NCBI GenBank assembly: GCA_047626725.1
Contig: JBLHSG010000022.1
Location: 1-64,000 of the forward strand
DNA length: 64,000 nucleotides
From: Ascidiaceihabitans sp034111945
Lineage (GTDB): Bacteria > Pseudomonadota > Alphaproteobacteria > Rhodobacterales > Rhodobacteraceae
Reading direction: 5' to 3'
Shown here: piece after piece, positions 7,910 to 16,704 of the stretch
Numbering within the stretch: the first letter of the stretch is position 1
How the letters are laid out: the number at the start of each line of letters is the position of its first letter
The notes under the pieces: generated by a model
Database searches by the model: none
What the model saw: the letters and a program-made list of their open reading frames with translations, nothing else
Told to the model about the DNA's origin: nothing
Made by a program: the position numbers and the translations under genes

Positions 7910-9198
7910 CAGGCGGCGCGCCGTGCCTGCAATTGGGCCAGCGTTGGTGCATTTTCAATCGGACCATACAGCGCCAATGCAGCCGGTGCTTGACCTGCCA
8001 TTTTTTCTGCAAAATCACGCACGTCACCGGTGGTCACAGCATCAATCAGCGACACGGTTTCATCCAGCGACGGAATGCGATCCCAAATCTGGATCAAGCG
8101 CGCCAAACGTTCGGCACGGTTCGACGAACTCTCGAGGCCCATCAGTAATCCGGCCTTCATTTGTGCACGTGCCCGCGCGACTTCGGCAGGCGTCATGTCG
8201 GTCGCCGCGCGTTTCATTTCATCAATCGTGATTTCAGCCAGATCACCTAACTGTTCAGCACTGGTGCCAGCATAAATCGTGGTCATGCCGGTGTCGCCAT
8301 GTGCGCCTGCTTGGGCAAAAATTGTGTAACACAGGCCGCGTTTTTCACGCACCTCCTGGAACAATCGCGAGGACATTCCGCCCCCCAAAGCGCTTGCGTA
8401 AATTTGCGCAATATAGATGTCATCATCGCGGTAGCCCGGGCTTTCGAAACCCAGCGCAAAATGAGCCTGTTCCAGCGTTTTGGTCTGACGGAATTCACCA
8501 CCTGCAAAGCGCGCAGGGATCAATTCAAAGGCAGGCGTTGGCTGCATGTGGCCAAACAGTTTTTCGGCAAGCTGCACCAGCGCGTCGTGATCGATTGCAC
8601 CAGCGGCTGACAGGATCATTTGTTCGGGGCCGTAATGTTGGCCGACAAACTTTGACAAATCACCGCGCGTAAATGACGACACCCGTTCGGTCGGGCCCAA
8701 AATCGTGCGCCCCATGGATTGATCCGGATAGGCCTGTTCCTGAAGCCAGTCGAAAATCACATCATCCGGCGTATCCAACGCTTGGCCGATTTCTTGCAAA
8801 ATCACACCGCGTTCGACTTCGATTTCGGCCTCGTCAAAGACGGGATTAAGCAAAATATCAGCCAGCACATCAAGCGCCAGCGGCACGTCATTTTCCAAAA
8901 CGCGCGCGTAATATGCCGTCACTTCGCGACTGGTATACGCGTTAATGTAGCCGCCCACGTCTTCGATGGATTCCGCGATTTGCAAGGCACTACGACGCTC
9001 AGTCCCTTTGAATGCCATGTGTTCCAGAAAATGCGCGATGCCATTTTGGTCGGACGTTTCATGGCGCGCGCCGGCCCCAACCCAGATCCCGATCGTGGCA
9101 GACGCCAACCCCGGCATGTGTTCAGTCACGATGCGAAACCCATTGGACAGGCGGTGCTGCTGCAACGTCGCTGAGGAATTATTTGCGCTTTTGGTCAC
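7909..9198 (-). CDS. M16 family zinc metallopeptidase (processing-peptidase-like)
   Basis: A 429-residue member of the M16B peptidase family, related to mitochondrial processing peptidase beta. The inverted zinc motif HFLEH is at 56-60, within NGIAHFLEHMAFKGT, and the third ligand glutamate lies in the EVERGVILQEI helix near 130. The second half has GGGMSSRLFQEVREKRGLCY near 275-295, typical of the non-catalytic domain. The start is a GTG at 9198 that overlaps the thrC stop (GTGA). This thrC-M16 pair is, to my knowledge, a common arrangement in Rhodobacteraceae and rhizobia. The substrate is not known; the protein lacks an obvious signal peptide. Confidence 0.9.
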   Translation of the reverse strand: MTKSANNSSATLQQHRLSNGFRIVTEHMPGLASATIGIWVGAGARHETSDQNGIAHFLEHMAFKGTERRSALQIAESIEDVGGYINAYTSREVTAYYARVLENDVPLALDVLADILLNPVFDEAEIEVERGVILQEIGQALDTPDDVIFDWLQEQAYPDQSMGRTILGPTERVSSFTRGDLSKFVGQHYGPEQMILSAAGAIDHDALVQLAEKLFGHMQPTPAFELIPARFAGGEFRQTKTLEQAHFALGFESPGYRDDDIYIAQIYASALGGGMSSRLFQEVREKRGLCYTIFAQAGAHGDTGMTTIYAGTSAEQLGDLAEITIDEMKRAATDMTPAEVARARAQMKAGLLMGLESSSNRAERLARLIQIWDRIPSLDETVSLIDAVTTGDVRDFAEKMAGQAPAALALYGPIENAPTLAQLQARRAA

Positions 9199-10583
9199 GG
9201 GCGAATGTGTCCTTTGATATGGGCTTTCAACACGTCGAGGTCGTTTGCGATGCGCGTGACCCGTTCGTCACGGTCGTACAGATCGCTCATGCGTGCGGGC
9301 AATGGCGGTCGGATACCGCTGGCCGCCTCAACTGCGTCGGGGAACTTGGCGGGGTGTGCGGTGGCGAGCGTAATCATCGGCGTGGCGGACGCGTCCTGAT
9401 CCATCGCAACTTTGACCCCGATTGCTGAATGCGGGCACAACAATTCGCCAGTGTTCGCCAACGTCGATGTGATGGTGGCCGAGGTTTCAGGTTCTGACGC
9501 GCGCCCGGAATCGTAGTGATCCTGAAGCACCTGCATCGCCCCTTGGCTGACATCAAAACCGCCGGTTTTCAGCTCGTCCATCAATTGGGCCACGGCACGC
9601 CCATCACGCCCATAAGCATCAAACAGCGCGCGTTCAAAATTGGAACTGACCTGAATATCCATCGACGGGCTGATCGATGGCACGGTGGTACCTTTGTGAT
9701 AGCCCTGCCCGTTCAGGCAGCGATGCAGAATATCGTTTTGGTTGGTCGCTACGATCAAACGGTCAATCGGCAGACCCATTTGTTTGGCGATATACCCTGC
9801 AAAAACGTCGCCAAAATTGCCGGTTGGAACGGTAAAGCTGACCTTGCGGTGCGGCGCACCCACAGACACGGCGGAACTGAAATAGTATACGACCTGCGCC
9901 AAAACCCGCGCCCAGTTGATCGAATTGACGCCCGCCAAACGAACCCCATCGCGGAATTCAAAGTCGTTGAACATGTCCTTTAGGCGGGCTTGGCAATCGT
10001 CGAAATCGCCGTCCATTGCCAGCGCGTGCACGTTGGATTCTGTTGGTGTTGTCATCTGGCGGCGCTGTACTTCGGAAATGCGGCCATGCGGATACAGGAT
10101 GAACACGTCGACATTATCTAGGCCGCGGAACGCCTCGATGGCGGCGGACCCAGTGTCACCGGATGTTGCGCCGACAATCGTGACCCGTTCGCCCCGGCGA
10201 CCCAATGCGGTTTGAAACAACTGGCCAATCAACTGCATCGCGAAATCTTTGAATGCCAATGTCGGGCCATGGAACAATTCCAGCAGGAAATGCCCTTGAT
10301 CCAATTGCACCAATGGTGCGCGGGCGGAATGGCCGAACCCTGCATAGGCGCGCGCGATTATTGCTTTGAAATCCGCGTCTGAAAACACGTCACCCACAAA
10401 CGGGCGCATGACGGTAAACGCGATATCCTCGTAAGATTGACCAGCCATGTCGGCGATCTGGGTTTGCGTCAATGTCGGGATGGTTTCGGGAACATACAGA
10501 CCGCCATCGCGGGCAAGGCCGGTCAGCATTGCGTCTTCGAATGTCAGTGCGGGGGCGGTGCCACGGGTGGAGATGTATTTCAC
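9195..10583 (-). CDS. thrC: Threonine synthase
   Basis: A 462-residue pyridoxal-phosphate enzyme that converts O-phosphohomoserine to threonine in the last step of threonine synthesis. The opening KYISTRGTAPALTFEDAML and DGGLYVPE are typical; the PLP lysine is K112 in HGPTLAFKDFAMQ, and the phosphate loop is GATSGDTGSAAIEA near 155-168. The long form fits the enteric/fungal class of threonine synthase. Translation appears to begin at GTG 10583, one base beyond the SURF1 stop, and ends overlapping the M16 start, so it belongs to the oxidase operon. Confidence 0.95.
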   Translation of the reverse strand: MKYISTRGTAPALTFEDAMLTGLARDGGLYVPETIPTLTQTQIADMAGQSYEDIAFTVMRPFVGDVFSDADFKAIIARAYAGFGHSARAPLVQLDQGHFLLELFHGPTLAFKDFAMQLIGQLFQTALGRRGERVTIVGATSGDTGSAAIEAFRGLDNVDVFILYPHGRISEVQRRQMTTPTESNVHALAMDGDFDDCQARLKDMFNDFEFRDGVRLAGVNSINWARVLAQVVYYFSSAVSVGAPHRKVSFTVPTGNFGDVFAGYIAKQMGLPIDRLIVATNQNDILHRCLNGQGYHKGTTVPSISPSMDIQVSSNFERALFDAYGRDGRAVAQLMDELKTGGFDVSQGAMQVLQDHYDSGRASEPETSATITSTLANTGELLCPHSAIGVKVAMDQDASATPMITLATAHPAKFPDAVEAASGIRPPLPARMSDLYDRDERVTRIANDLDVLKAHIKGHIRP

Positions 10584-10584
10584 G

Positions 10585-11271
10585 TCAGATATCTCTGCTT
10601 TGTTTGGCTGACCGATTGGTCGGTCGTAAGAAAAAGAGGCTCATCAATAGCCAAATCGCGGCCAGTGAAAACCATGTGATGGCGTATTGTAAGTGATCGT
10701 TTGGAATGCCCACCGTGTCTACGGGAAACGGCGTCACGGGCTGGTCGGGAAACGATTTTGTGCGGGCAACCAGCATGATCGGGGCGGTGTTCAGGGTCTG
10801 CGACATCAAATCGACATCACGCGCGAACCAGATGTTTTTGGCGATGTCAGGTGCAGGCGTATAGCTGTCAGTTTCCTGCGGCCAGTGCAGGTTGCCGGTG
10901 ATGCTAACGGTCCCTTCGGGCGCATTTGGAATGGGGCTAGAAGTGCGGATGAAACCGCGATCCAACAACACCGTCCGGTTAGCCATCTGAAACGTGCTGA
11001 TAATCCGGTATCCTGCGCCGACGTCTTTTTTAGACACCAGAACCCGCAGATAGTTTTCGCCGATCACACCGTCAGCGGTGACTGCCAGATAGGTGTGTTC
11101 GGCTGGGTTGGCGTTTGGTGGTAAATCAACGGGAGCCTGTTCGATTTCGATGGCGATCTCGTCCAGAATGCTTTGCTTCCACGCCAGACGCTGCATTTGC
11201 CAAACGCCAAGGCTGATTAGAATAGCAGCCCCGCCAAGACCGATGCCCAAAAAGAAAACCAAACGTTTCAT
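10585..11271 (-). CDS. SURF1 family cytochrome oxidase biogenesis protein
   Basis: A 228-residue inner-membrane protein of the SURF1/Shy1 family, which helps insert heme a into subunit I of aa3 oxidase. It has the family's two-helix layout: residues ~4-22 (FFLGIGLGGAAILISLGVW) and ~200-218 near the C-terminus, with a periplasmic domain between. The WQMQRLAWKQSIL segment after the first helix and the TVLLDRGFI and PNDHLQYAITWF motifs are characteristic. It follows ctaE in the direction of transcription and precedes thrC by one base. Assignment is firm; the exact gene name varies between genomes, so none is given. Confidence 0.92.
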   Translation of the reverse strand: MKRLVFFLGIGLGGAAILISLGVWQMQRLAWKQSILDEIAIEIEQAPVDLPPNANPAEHTYLAVTADGVIGENYLRVLVSKKDVGAGYRIISTFQMANRTVLLDRGFIRTSSPIPNAPEGTVSITGNLHWPQETDSYTPAPDIAKNIWFARDVDLMSQTLNTAPIMLVARTKSFPDQPVTPFPVDTVGIPNDHLQYAITWFSLAAIWLLMSLFFLRPTNRSAKQSRDI

Positions 11272-11291
11272 CGTGCCCTATCGTTGCAAAA

Positions 11292-11324
11292 GACAAAGGC
11301 GCACGATGATACGTGCGCCTTGTC
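11292..11324 (-). terminator. Terminator or processing hairpin after ctaE
   Basis: GACAAAGGCGCACG and CGTGCGCCTTGTC form a 13-base-pair stem with one bulged A and a six-base loop. On the minus strand it is followed by TTTTGC. It lies in the 111-base ctaE-SURF1 gap, so it may reduce read-through into SURF1-thrC or stabilise the upstream message. Confidence 0.65.
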
Positions 11325-11382
11325 AGGTTTTAGGGATTTTACGCCGATGTGCAACCAATGTGCATACCTAAGCATCGTGTTC

Positions 11383-12225
11383 TTAGATGCCCCAGATGTA
11401 GACGGCAAAGAACAAGAACAACCAAACCACGTCCACAAAGTGCCAGTACCATGCGGCCGCTTCAAAACCGATGTGGCGCTCTGGTGTGAAGTGACCCTTC
11501 ATGGCGCGCACAAGGCAGACACCCAAAAAGATTGTCCCGATGATCACGTGGAACCCGTGGAAACCCGTGGCCATAAAGAAGTTGGAATAGAATTCATCGA
11601 CGCCAAATTCCCAGCCTTCGTGCAGCAGGTGCACATATTCGTAGGCTTGCAATGCGGTGAACGCGATGCCCAGAACGATGGACAATGCGAGGCCCGTAAT
11701 CAGGTCTTTGCGGTTGTTTTCGTGGACCAAGGCATGGTGTGCCCATGTAACGGCACATCCCGACAGCAACAAAACCAACGTGTTCATCAACGGCAAGTGC
11801 ATCGCATCTACCGGATAGATGTCCGGCGCGACATATTCGGTGCCAAAGTAGTCTTCCATCGGGTAAATCGCGTGTTTGAAGAACGACCAGAACCATGCGG
11901 AAAAGAACATCACTTCGGATGTGATAAACAGGATAACGCCGTAACGCAGGCCAATTTGCACAACCGTCGTGTGATCGCCGACTTCGGATTCGGCCACACA
12001 TTCAGACCACCAGCCAAACATCACATAGAGTGTTGCGACCAGGCCGATCAGGAACATCCAAGGACCGGTCAGCGTGATTGATTCGAAGAACATCGTGACG
12101 CCGCCGTCATCTGCGCGCATCCATACAACGCCGCCAAACAGCATGATGAAACCCGCCAGCGCGCCGTATAATGGCCACGTGGATGGGGTGAGAATGTGGT
12201 AATCGTGGTCTTTTGCGTGGGCCAT
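11383..12225 (-). CDS. ctaE: Cytochrome c oxidase subunit III
   Basis: A 280-residue seven-helix membrane subunit of the aa3-type cytochrome c oxidase. It begins MAHAKDHDYHILTPSTWPL, the standard alphaproteobacterial opening, and has the expected WWSECVAESEVGDHT, GVILFITSEVMFFSAWFWSFF (shown here in part) and HFVDVVWLFLF segments, the last carrying the C-terminal helix. The subunit stabilises proton uptake and protects subunit I. It lies 11 bases after ctaG and is the last core oxidase gene before SURF1. Length is normal for the family. Confidence 0.97.
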   Translation of the reverse strand: MAHAKDHDYHILTPSTWPLYGALAGFIMLFGGVVWMRADDGGVTMFFESITLTGPWMFLIGLVATLYVMFGWWSECVAESEVGDHTTVVQIGLRYGVILFITSEVMFFSAWFWSFFKHAIYPMEDYFGTEYVAPDIYPVDAMHLPLMNTLVLLLSGCAVTWAHHALVHENNRKDLITGLALSIVLGIAFTALQAYEYVHLLHEGWEFGVDEFYSNFFMATGFHGFHVIIGTIFLGVCLVRAMKGHFTPERHIGFEAAAWYWHFVDVVWLFLFFAVYIWGI

Positions 12226-12236
12226 TGAAGCGTCCC

Positions 12237-12827
12237 TCAGTTCAGGTTGGTGTCACTGTCTGTCGCGAGGGCTGCGTAGCCTTCGGGCAGATCGATTTGG
12301 TAAAATGTATAGCTAAGCGTGATCGTGTGCACGTATTTTCCATCGCGGTCTGCAACGATTTCGGGATCGACATAAAAGGTCACTGGCATCATCACCCGTT
12401 CACCGGGCGCAAGTACCTGTTCTTCAAAGCAAAAACAGTCGATTTTGTTAAAGAATGCGCCCGCTTGATACGGTGCAACATTGTAGCTGGCAGAACCCGC
12501 AATCGGTTTGTTGGTCGGGTTATACGCCTCGTAAAACGCCAAACCGGTTTCACCAATCCGCAATTCCATCTGGCGGACTTCGGGTTTGAATTCCCACGGC
12601 ATGTCCGTGTGCAGCGACGCATCAAACCTCACGGTCACGGTTTGATCCAAAATATCTTCGGACCCAACTGTGGCCACCTGCGTGACCCCGCCAAACCCTG
12701 TGACCCGGCAGAACCAGTCGTAAAACGGTACAGACGCCCAGGCCAGCCCACCCATCACAACGACCAAACCAGCGGTTTGTGCGACGGTGCGCCCCTTAGG
12801 GCTTAGGCGGGACAAAGGGTTTTTCAC
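12237..12827 (-). CDS. ctaG: Cytochrome c oxidase copper-assembly protein CtaG (Cox11)
   Basis: A 196-residue protein with one N-terminal membrane anchor (about 16-33) and a periplasmic copper domain. It delivers copper to the CuB site of subunit I. The copper-binding CFCFEEQ motif is at 131-137, and VPFYDWFCRVTGFGG at 33-47 is the family signature. Translation starts at GTG 12827, which overlaps the stop of the small membrane gene (GTGA), so the two are coupled. All key cysteines are present. Confidence 0.96.
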   Translation of the reverse strand: MKNPLSRLSPKGRTVAQTAGLVVVMGGLAWASVPFYDWFCRVTGFGGVTQVATVGSEDILDQTVTVRFDASLHTDMPWEFKPEVRQMELRIGETGLAFYEAYNPTNKPIAGSASYNVAPYQAGAFFNKIDCFCFEEQVLAPGERVMMPVTFYVDPEIVADRDGKYVHTITLSYTFYQIDLPEGYAALATDSDTNLN

Positions 12828-12985
12828 TGTGATACCTCGATATTCGGCAGCTCAAATGCGCCCGAGGTGATCTTCACATATGTCAGCGCCATAATCAGGA
12901 TGACAAAACCGCCCAACATCAGGCCGACGCCGATGTTGCGGCCTTTGCGACGTGTGTGCAGTTCGTGTTCTTTTTTCATCGTCAT
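12824..12985 (-). CDS. Small single-helix membrane protein of the cytochrome oxidase cluster
   Basis: A 53-residue protein that fits exactly between ctaB and ctaG: its ATG at 12985 overlaps the ctaB stop (ATGA) and its TGA overlaps the ctaG GTG. It begins MTMKKEHELHTRRKGRN, is strongly basic at the N-terminus, and has one hydrophobic helix at about 18-36 followed by a short tail ending LPNIEVSQ. Genes of this size and place occur in other alphaproteobacterial oxidase clusters, where they have been annotated as CoxF-like or hypothetical. An assembly role is inferred only from position. The open frame extends upstream into ctaB, but the overlap makes 12985 the natural start. Confidence 0.8.
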   Translation of the reverse strand: MTMKKEHELHTRRKGRNIGVGLMLGGFVILIMALTYVKITSGAFELPNIEVSQ

Positions 12986-13935
12986 GACCAGCCACCCAAT
13001 CCATAGGGGCGCAGGACTGCTTCGATCAGCAGCGCGCCAAAGTGCAGAAACAAATACCACAGCGACAGTTTGAAGAATTTGCGTTCAACCAAATAGTCGT
13101 CGGCGTCTGCAATAACTTCGTCACGGTTCCAGATCGCATAGGCGCCTTTAAGGAACAGCACGTTCAAGATAACCGCCGCTGCCAGATAAACCGGCCCGCC
13201 AATCGATGTGAACGCCGTGCCAATCGCGAGGACAAACAGCAAAACTGTGTAGATCAGAATATGGCGGCGCGTGCTGGGACGACCATGTGTGACCGTCAGC
13301 ATTGGCACCTGTGCGTCGTCGTAATCATTGCGCATAAACAGGGCCAGCGCCCAGAAATGCGGCGGTGTCCACATAAAGATCAGCGCAAACATCAGCCATG
13401 GTTCAATCGCCATAGACCCTGTCGCCACAACCCAACCAATGACCGGTGGAAACGCCCCTGCCGCACCACCAATAACGATGTTTTGCGGGGTAGAGCGTTT
13501 CAGCCACATGGAATAAACCACGACATAAAAGAAGATGGTAAAGGCCAGCATCGCGCCAGCCAGCAGATTGCCCGCCAAACACAGCATCATCACTGACAGG
13601 CCAGACAGCGCCACGCCTAGGTTCAGCGCCTCGCTTGGCATGACTTTACCCGCAGGAATTGGACGTTTGGCTGTGCGTTTCATCACAGAATCGATGTCCG
13701 CATCCCACCACATGTTCAGCGCGCCAGAGGCACCAGCCCCAATTGCGATAAACAAGATCGACGCGAATCCGACAATCGGGTGCACTGAAACAGGGGCCGC
13801 GATCAGGCCAACCACAGCCGTGAATACAACCAATTGCATCACGCGCGGTTTCATCAACTCGTAGTAATCCCGTAGGGACGCCTCCGGTTCTTCGGTCTGT
13901 GCGGTATAGCTGACGTCTGTCATGCGATCACTCAT
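12982..13935 (-). CDS. ctaB: Protoheme IX farnesyltransferase (heme O synthase)
   Basis: A 317-residue integral membrane prenyltransferase of the UbiA family that adds a farnesyl group to heme b to make heme O, the precursor of heme a. The DYYELMKPRVMQLVVFT opening near 23-39 and the Asp-rich NMWWDADIDSVMKRTAKRP segment near 92-110 are the active-site marks, and a second conserved region is NDYDDAQVPMLTVTHG near 210. Several hydrophobic helices surround these. ATG 13935 is used; a second ATG four codons on (13923) is possible. It follows ctaC and is coupled to the small gene downstream. Confidence 0.96.
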   Translation of the reverse strand: MSDRMTDVSYTAQTEEPEASLRDYYELMKPRVMQLVVFTAVVGLIAAPVSVHPIVGFASILFIAIGAGASGALNMWWDADIDSVMKRTAKRPIPAGKVMPSEALNLGVALSGLSVMMLCLAGNLLAGAMLAFTIFFYVVVYSMWLKRSTPQNIVIGGAAGAFPPVIGWVVATGSMAIEPWLMFALIFMWTPPHFWALALFMRNDYDDAQVPMLTVTHGRPSTRRHILIYTVLLFVLAIGTAFTSIGGPVYLAAAVILNVLFLKGAYAIWNRDEVIADADDYLVERKFFKLSLWYLFLHFGALLIEAVLRPYGLGGWS

Positions 13936-13969
13936 GTGTTGCGGGCTTTACGGGCTTGCGAACGTGTAA

Positions 13970-14003
13970 AAGGGCAAGGGCAAAGCGCGTTTCCCTCGCC
14001 CTT
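13970..14003 (-). terminator. Hairpin after ctaC
   Basis: AAGGGCAAGGG at 13970-13980 pairs with CCCTCGCCCTT at 13993-14003 with one mismatch and a 12-base loop. On the minus strand it follows the ctaC stop by 21 bases and is trailed by TTTTACACG. It could be an attenuating terminator that makes more subunit II than assembly factors. Confidence 0.6.
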
Positions 14004-14023
14004 GTAAGAGCAGGTTTGGCAGT

Positions 14024-14965
14024 TCAGTTCGAGGCGACGCGCGCAGGCAATGGAATGCCTGCATATTCTTCGATCGCGCCGGCCAACCAAGCGTCATAAG
14101 CCTCTTGAGAGACAACTTTGACTGTGATTGGCATGTAAGCGTGGTCTTTGCCGCACAGTTCTGAACACTGGCCAAAATAGATGCCTTCGCGTTCAGCTGT
14201 GAACCATAGTTCCGCCAAACGACCTGGTACCGCGTCTTGTTTCACGCCGAATGCAGGAATGGTCCACGCGTGGATCACGTCTGCGCCAGTCACCTGAACA
14301 ACAACGATTTTGTTCACCGGTATAACCACTGCAGTGTCCGTCGCCAGTAGCCATTCGTTGCGGCTATAGCCTGCGTCAACCAGTTTGGCTTCCATTGCGG
14401 CGTCCAGAACTTGTGGGATCACGTCTGCGTCTGCAGGGCGTGCATCTGTGTCCAACGTCGCGGCGGAGCCCAACAAGTAGCTGTCGAATTCGAACCCGTG
14501 GTCCACATATTCATGTGTCCAGTACCATTGGTTGCCTGTCGCTTTGATCGTCAGGTCAGCCTTTGGGATTTCTTGTTGGTTAAACAGAACCGGCAAGGAA
14601 TAGGCCCCCAAGAACACCAAAACCACGATTGGGACGATCGTCCATGCAATCTCGATTGGGGTGTGGTGCGTAAAGGAGGCTGCCACCGGGTTACGTTTTT
14701 TGTTAAAGCGCACGATGCAGTAGATCATCAGGCCCGTTACAAAGACGCTGATGACTGTGATGATGATCAACAAGAGCCAATCAAGGTTTTGCAAGTCACT
14801 TGCGACGGATGTCACGGCTGGCTGAAAACCCATTTTACCATCGATAGGCGCGCCTACGATTTCTAGGCCCTCGATTGCGAGGCTGTCTTGGGCCATCGCT
14901 GGAAATGCTACGAATGTGGCCATCAAGGCGGCCAATGACGCGGATTTGGAAACTAGCTTTTTCAT
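14024..14965 (-). CDS. ctaC: Cytochrome c oxidase subunit II
   Basis: A 313-residue membrane-anchored subunit of aa3 oxidase that receives electrons from cytochrome c through the binuclear CuA centre. Residues 1-25 are a signal peptide ending AFPAMAQ; two membrane helices follow (about 60-82 and 100-122). The periplasmic cupredoxin domain has GNQWYWTHEY near 145, then HAWTIPAFGVKQDAVPGR and YFGQCSELCGKDHAYM, which hold the His, Cys, Glu, Cys, His and Met ligands. The start at 14965 (MKKLVSKSASL) has AGGACT ahead of it, and the longer upstream frame is unlikely. It is the first gene of the oxidase operon and divergent from tldD. Confidence 0.96.
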   Translation of the reverse strand: MKKLVSKSASLAALMATFVAFPAMAQDSLAIEGLEIVGAPIDGKMGFQPAVTSVASDLQNLDWLLLIIITVISVFVTGLMIYCIVRFNKKRNPVAASFTHHTPIEIAWTIVPIVVLVFLGAYSLPVLFNQQEIPKADLTIKATGNQWYWTHEYVDHGFEFDSYLLGSAATLDTDARPADADVIPQVLDAAMEAKLVDAGYSRNEWLLATDTAVVIPVNKIVVVQVTGADVIHAWTIPAFGVKQDAVPGRLAELWFTAEREGIYFGQCSELCGKDHAYMPITVKVVSQEAYDAWLAGAIEEYAGIPLPARVASN

Positions 14966-15167
14966 GTATAGTCCTGATCTGGTGATCACTGTTGATGCCG
15001 GAGTTGACCTTTTGCACATCGCCGTGCCGGTCGACCGTTGTATTCTTGCAGCTTACAATCATATTCTGACTACAAGATAAAGACATTCAGGCGCGGCAAA
15101 CGGACGCTTTTTGATCTAAATCATTCCAAGCCACCCAAACCGGCCCTTAAATTCAGGAAAACCCGTC

Positions 15168-16589
15168 ATGTCAGATGCCCCCTTCGCCCCGTTCGAAACC
15201 GATTTGGACCGCGATGCAGCCTTAAAAACACTGCGCGAGGCGACAGATGGGGCAGATGACGGTGAATTGTTCCTCGAAAGACGCCGCGCAGAGGCGATGA
15301 TGTTCGATGATGGTCGTTTAAAAACGGCAAGCTACAACGCATCCGAGGGATTCGGCCTGCGGGCTGTGCGCGGTGATGTCGCCGGATACGCCCATTCGAC
15401 CGAACTGTCAGAAGCGGCGCTGAAACGTGCTACAGAGACAGCCCGCCTTGCCGTTGGCGCAGGTGGTGGCACATGGGCAGACGCCCCTCAGGCCACAAAT
15501 ACCAAGCTGTACACAGACGAAGACCCGATTGCGGGCGCAACTTTTCCTGTAAAATTAGAAACGTTGCGCGCGATGGATGATTTCGCCCGTTCCTTGGACA
15601 AACGCGTGGTGCAATGCACCGCCAGCATCGCCGCGTCCTTGCAAGAAGTCGTGATTTTGCGCCCCGAAGGTGGATCAGTCAGTGACATTCGCCCGATGAC
15701 CCGCGTGAACGTGTCGGTCATCGTCGAACACAACGGCCGGCGCGAATCGGGATCAGCGGGCGGCGGCGGGCGCGTGGGCCTTGACGGTTTGATGGATCCG
15801 GCGGACTGGCAGGCCAAAACCCGCGAGGCCCTGCGCATCGCCTTGGTTAACCTTAGTGCCGTTCCTGCCCCTGCGGGCGTTATGGATGTTGTGCTTGGCC
15901 CTGGATGGCCCGGAATTTTGCTGCACGAAGCCATCGGGCACGGGCTTGAGGGCGATTTTAACCGCAAAGGATCAAGCGCGTTTGCAGGTCTGATGGGCCA
16001 GCAAATCGCGGCGCGCGGTGTGACCGTTTTGGATGATGGCACAATCCCGGATCGGCGCGGGTCGATCTCTGTTGATGACGAAGGCACGCCATCGGCCAAA
16101 AATACCCTGATCGAAGACGGCGTGCTGGTCGGCTACATGCAAGACCGCCAAAACGCGCGTCTGATGGGCGTTGAACCCACAGGCAACGGACGACGCGAAA
16201 GCTATGCGCATACCCCAATGCCGCGCATGACCAACACCTACATGCTGGGCGGCGACACCAACCCCGGCGATATCGTGGCAGATTTGAAAGACGGCATTTA
16301 TGCAGTCGGATTCGGCGGCGGACAGGTCGACATCACCAACGGCAAATTTGTGTTCAGCTGCACCGAAGCCTACCGCGTGCGCAACGGCGTTGTCGGCGAA
16401 GCAGTCAATGGCGCAACCCTGATCGGCGATGGCGCAACTGCGCTGAAACAAATCCGCGCGATCGGAAACGACATGGCGCTGGACCCCGGCATGGGCAATT
16501 GCGGCAAATCCGGTCAGTGGGTGCCAGTGGGCGTCGGACAGCCAACGTTAATGATTGGTGGCCTCACAATTGGCGGGTCAGCAACGTAA
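15168..16589 (+). CDS. tldD: Metalloprotease TldD
   Basis: A 473-residue protein of the TldD/PmbA (U62) family. With PmbA (TldE) it forms a zinc-dependent protease that degrades unfolded peptides and matures some modified peptides. The metal motif HEAIGH is at 253-258 within LLHEAIGHGLEGDFNRKG, and the preceding GPGWPGI and following VTVLDDGTIPDRRGS are family marks. The start ATG follows AGGAAAACCCGTC. The partner pmbA is not in this window. It is divergent from ctaC, a neighbourhood I know from other Rhodobacteraceae. Length is normal. Confidence 0.95.
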   Translation: MSDAPFAPFETDLDRDAALKTLREATDGADDGELFLERRRAEAMMFDDGRLKTASYNASEGFGLRAVRGDVAGYAHSTELSEAALKRATETARLAVGAGGGTWADAPQATNTKLYTDEDPIAGATFPVKLETLRAMDDFARSLDKRVVQCTASIAASLQEVVILRPEGGSVSDIRPMTRVNVSVIVEHNGRRESGSAGGGGRVGLDGLMDPADWQAKTREALRIALVNLSAVPAPAGVMDVVLGPGWPGILLHEAIGHGLEGDFNRKGSSAFAGLMGQQIAARGVTVLDDGTIPDRRGSISVDDEGTPSAKNTLIEDGVLVGYMQDRQNARLMGVEPTGNGRRESYAHTPMPRMTNTYMLGGDTNPGDIVADLKDGIYAVGFGGGQVDITNGKFVFSCTEAYRVRNGVVGEAVNGATLIGDGATALKQIRAIGNDMALDPGMGNCGKSGQWVPVGVGQPTLMIGGLTIGGSAT

Positions 16590-16704
16590 ACATCGGCATT
16601 TCGTACAAATGCGTTCTAAATTCCCCATAAATAGCGAGGAATTGATTCACGCGTCGTTAACTACTTTGAATTTATATAAGGTATAGCAACGGACGGAGCC
16701 ACGG

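Noticed and set aside
11284..12081. A 265-codon open frame on the plus strand across ctaE
   Set aside because: It is the reverse reading of the well-supported ctaE gene and its composition is not protein-like.
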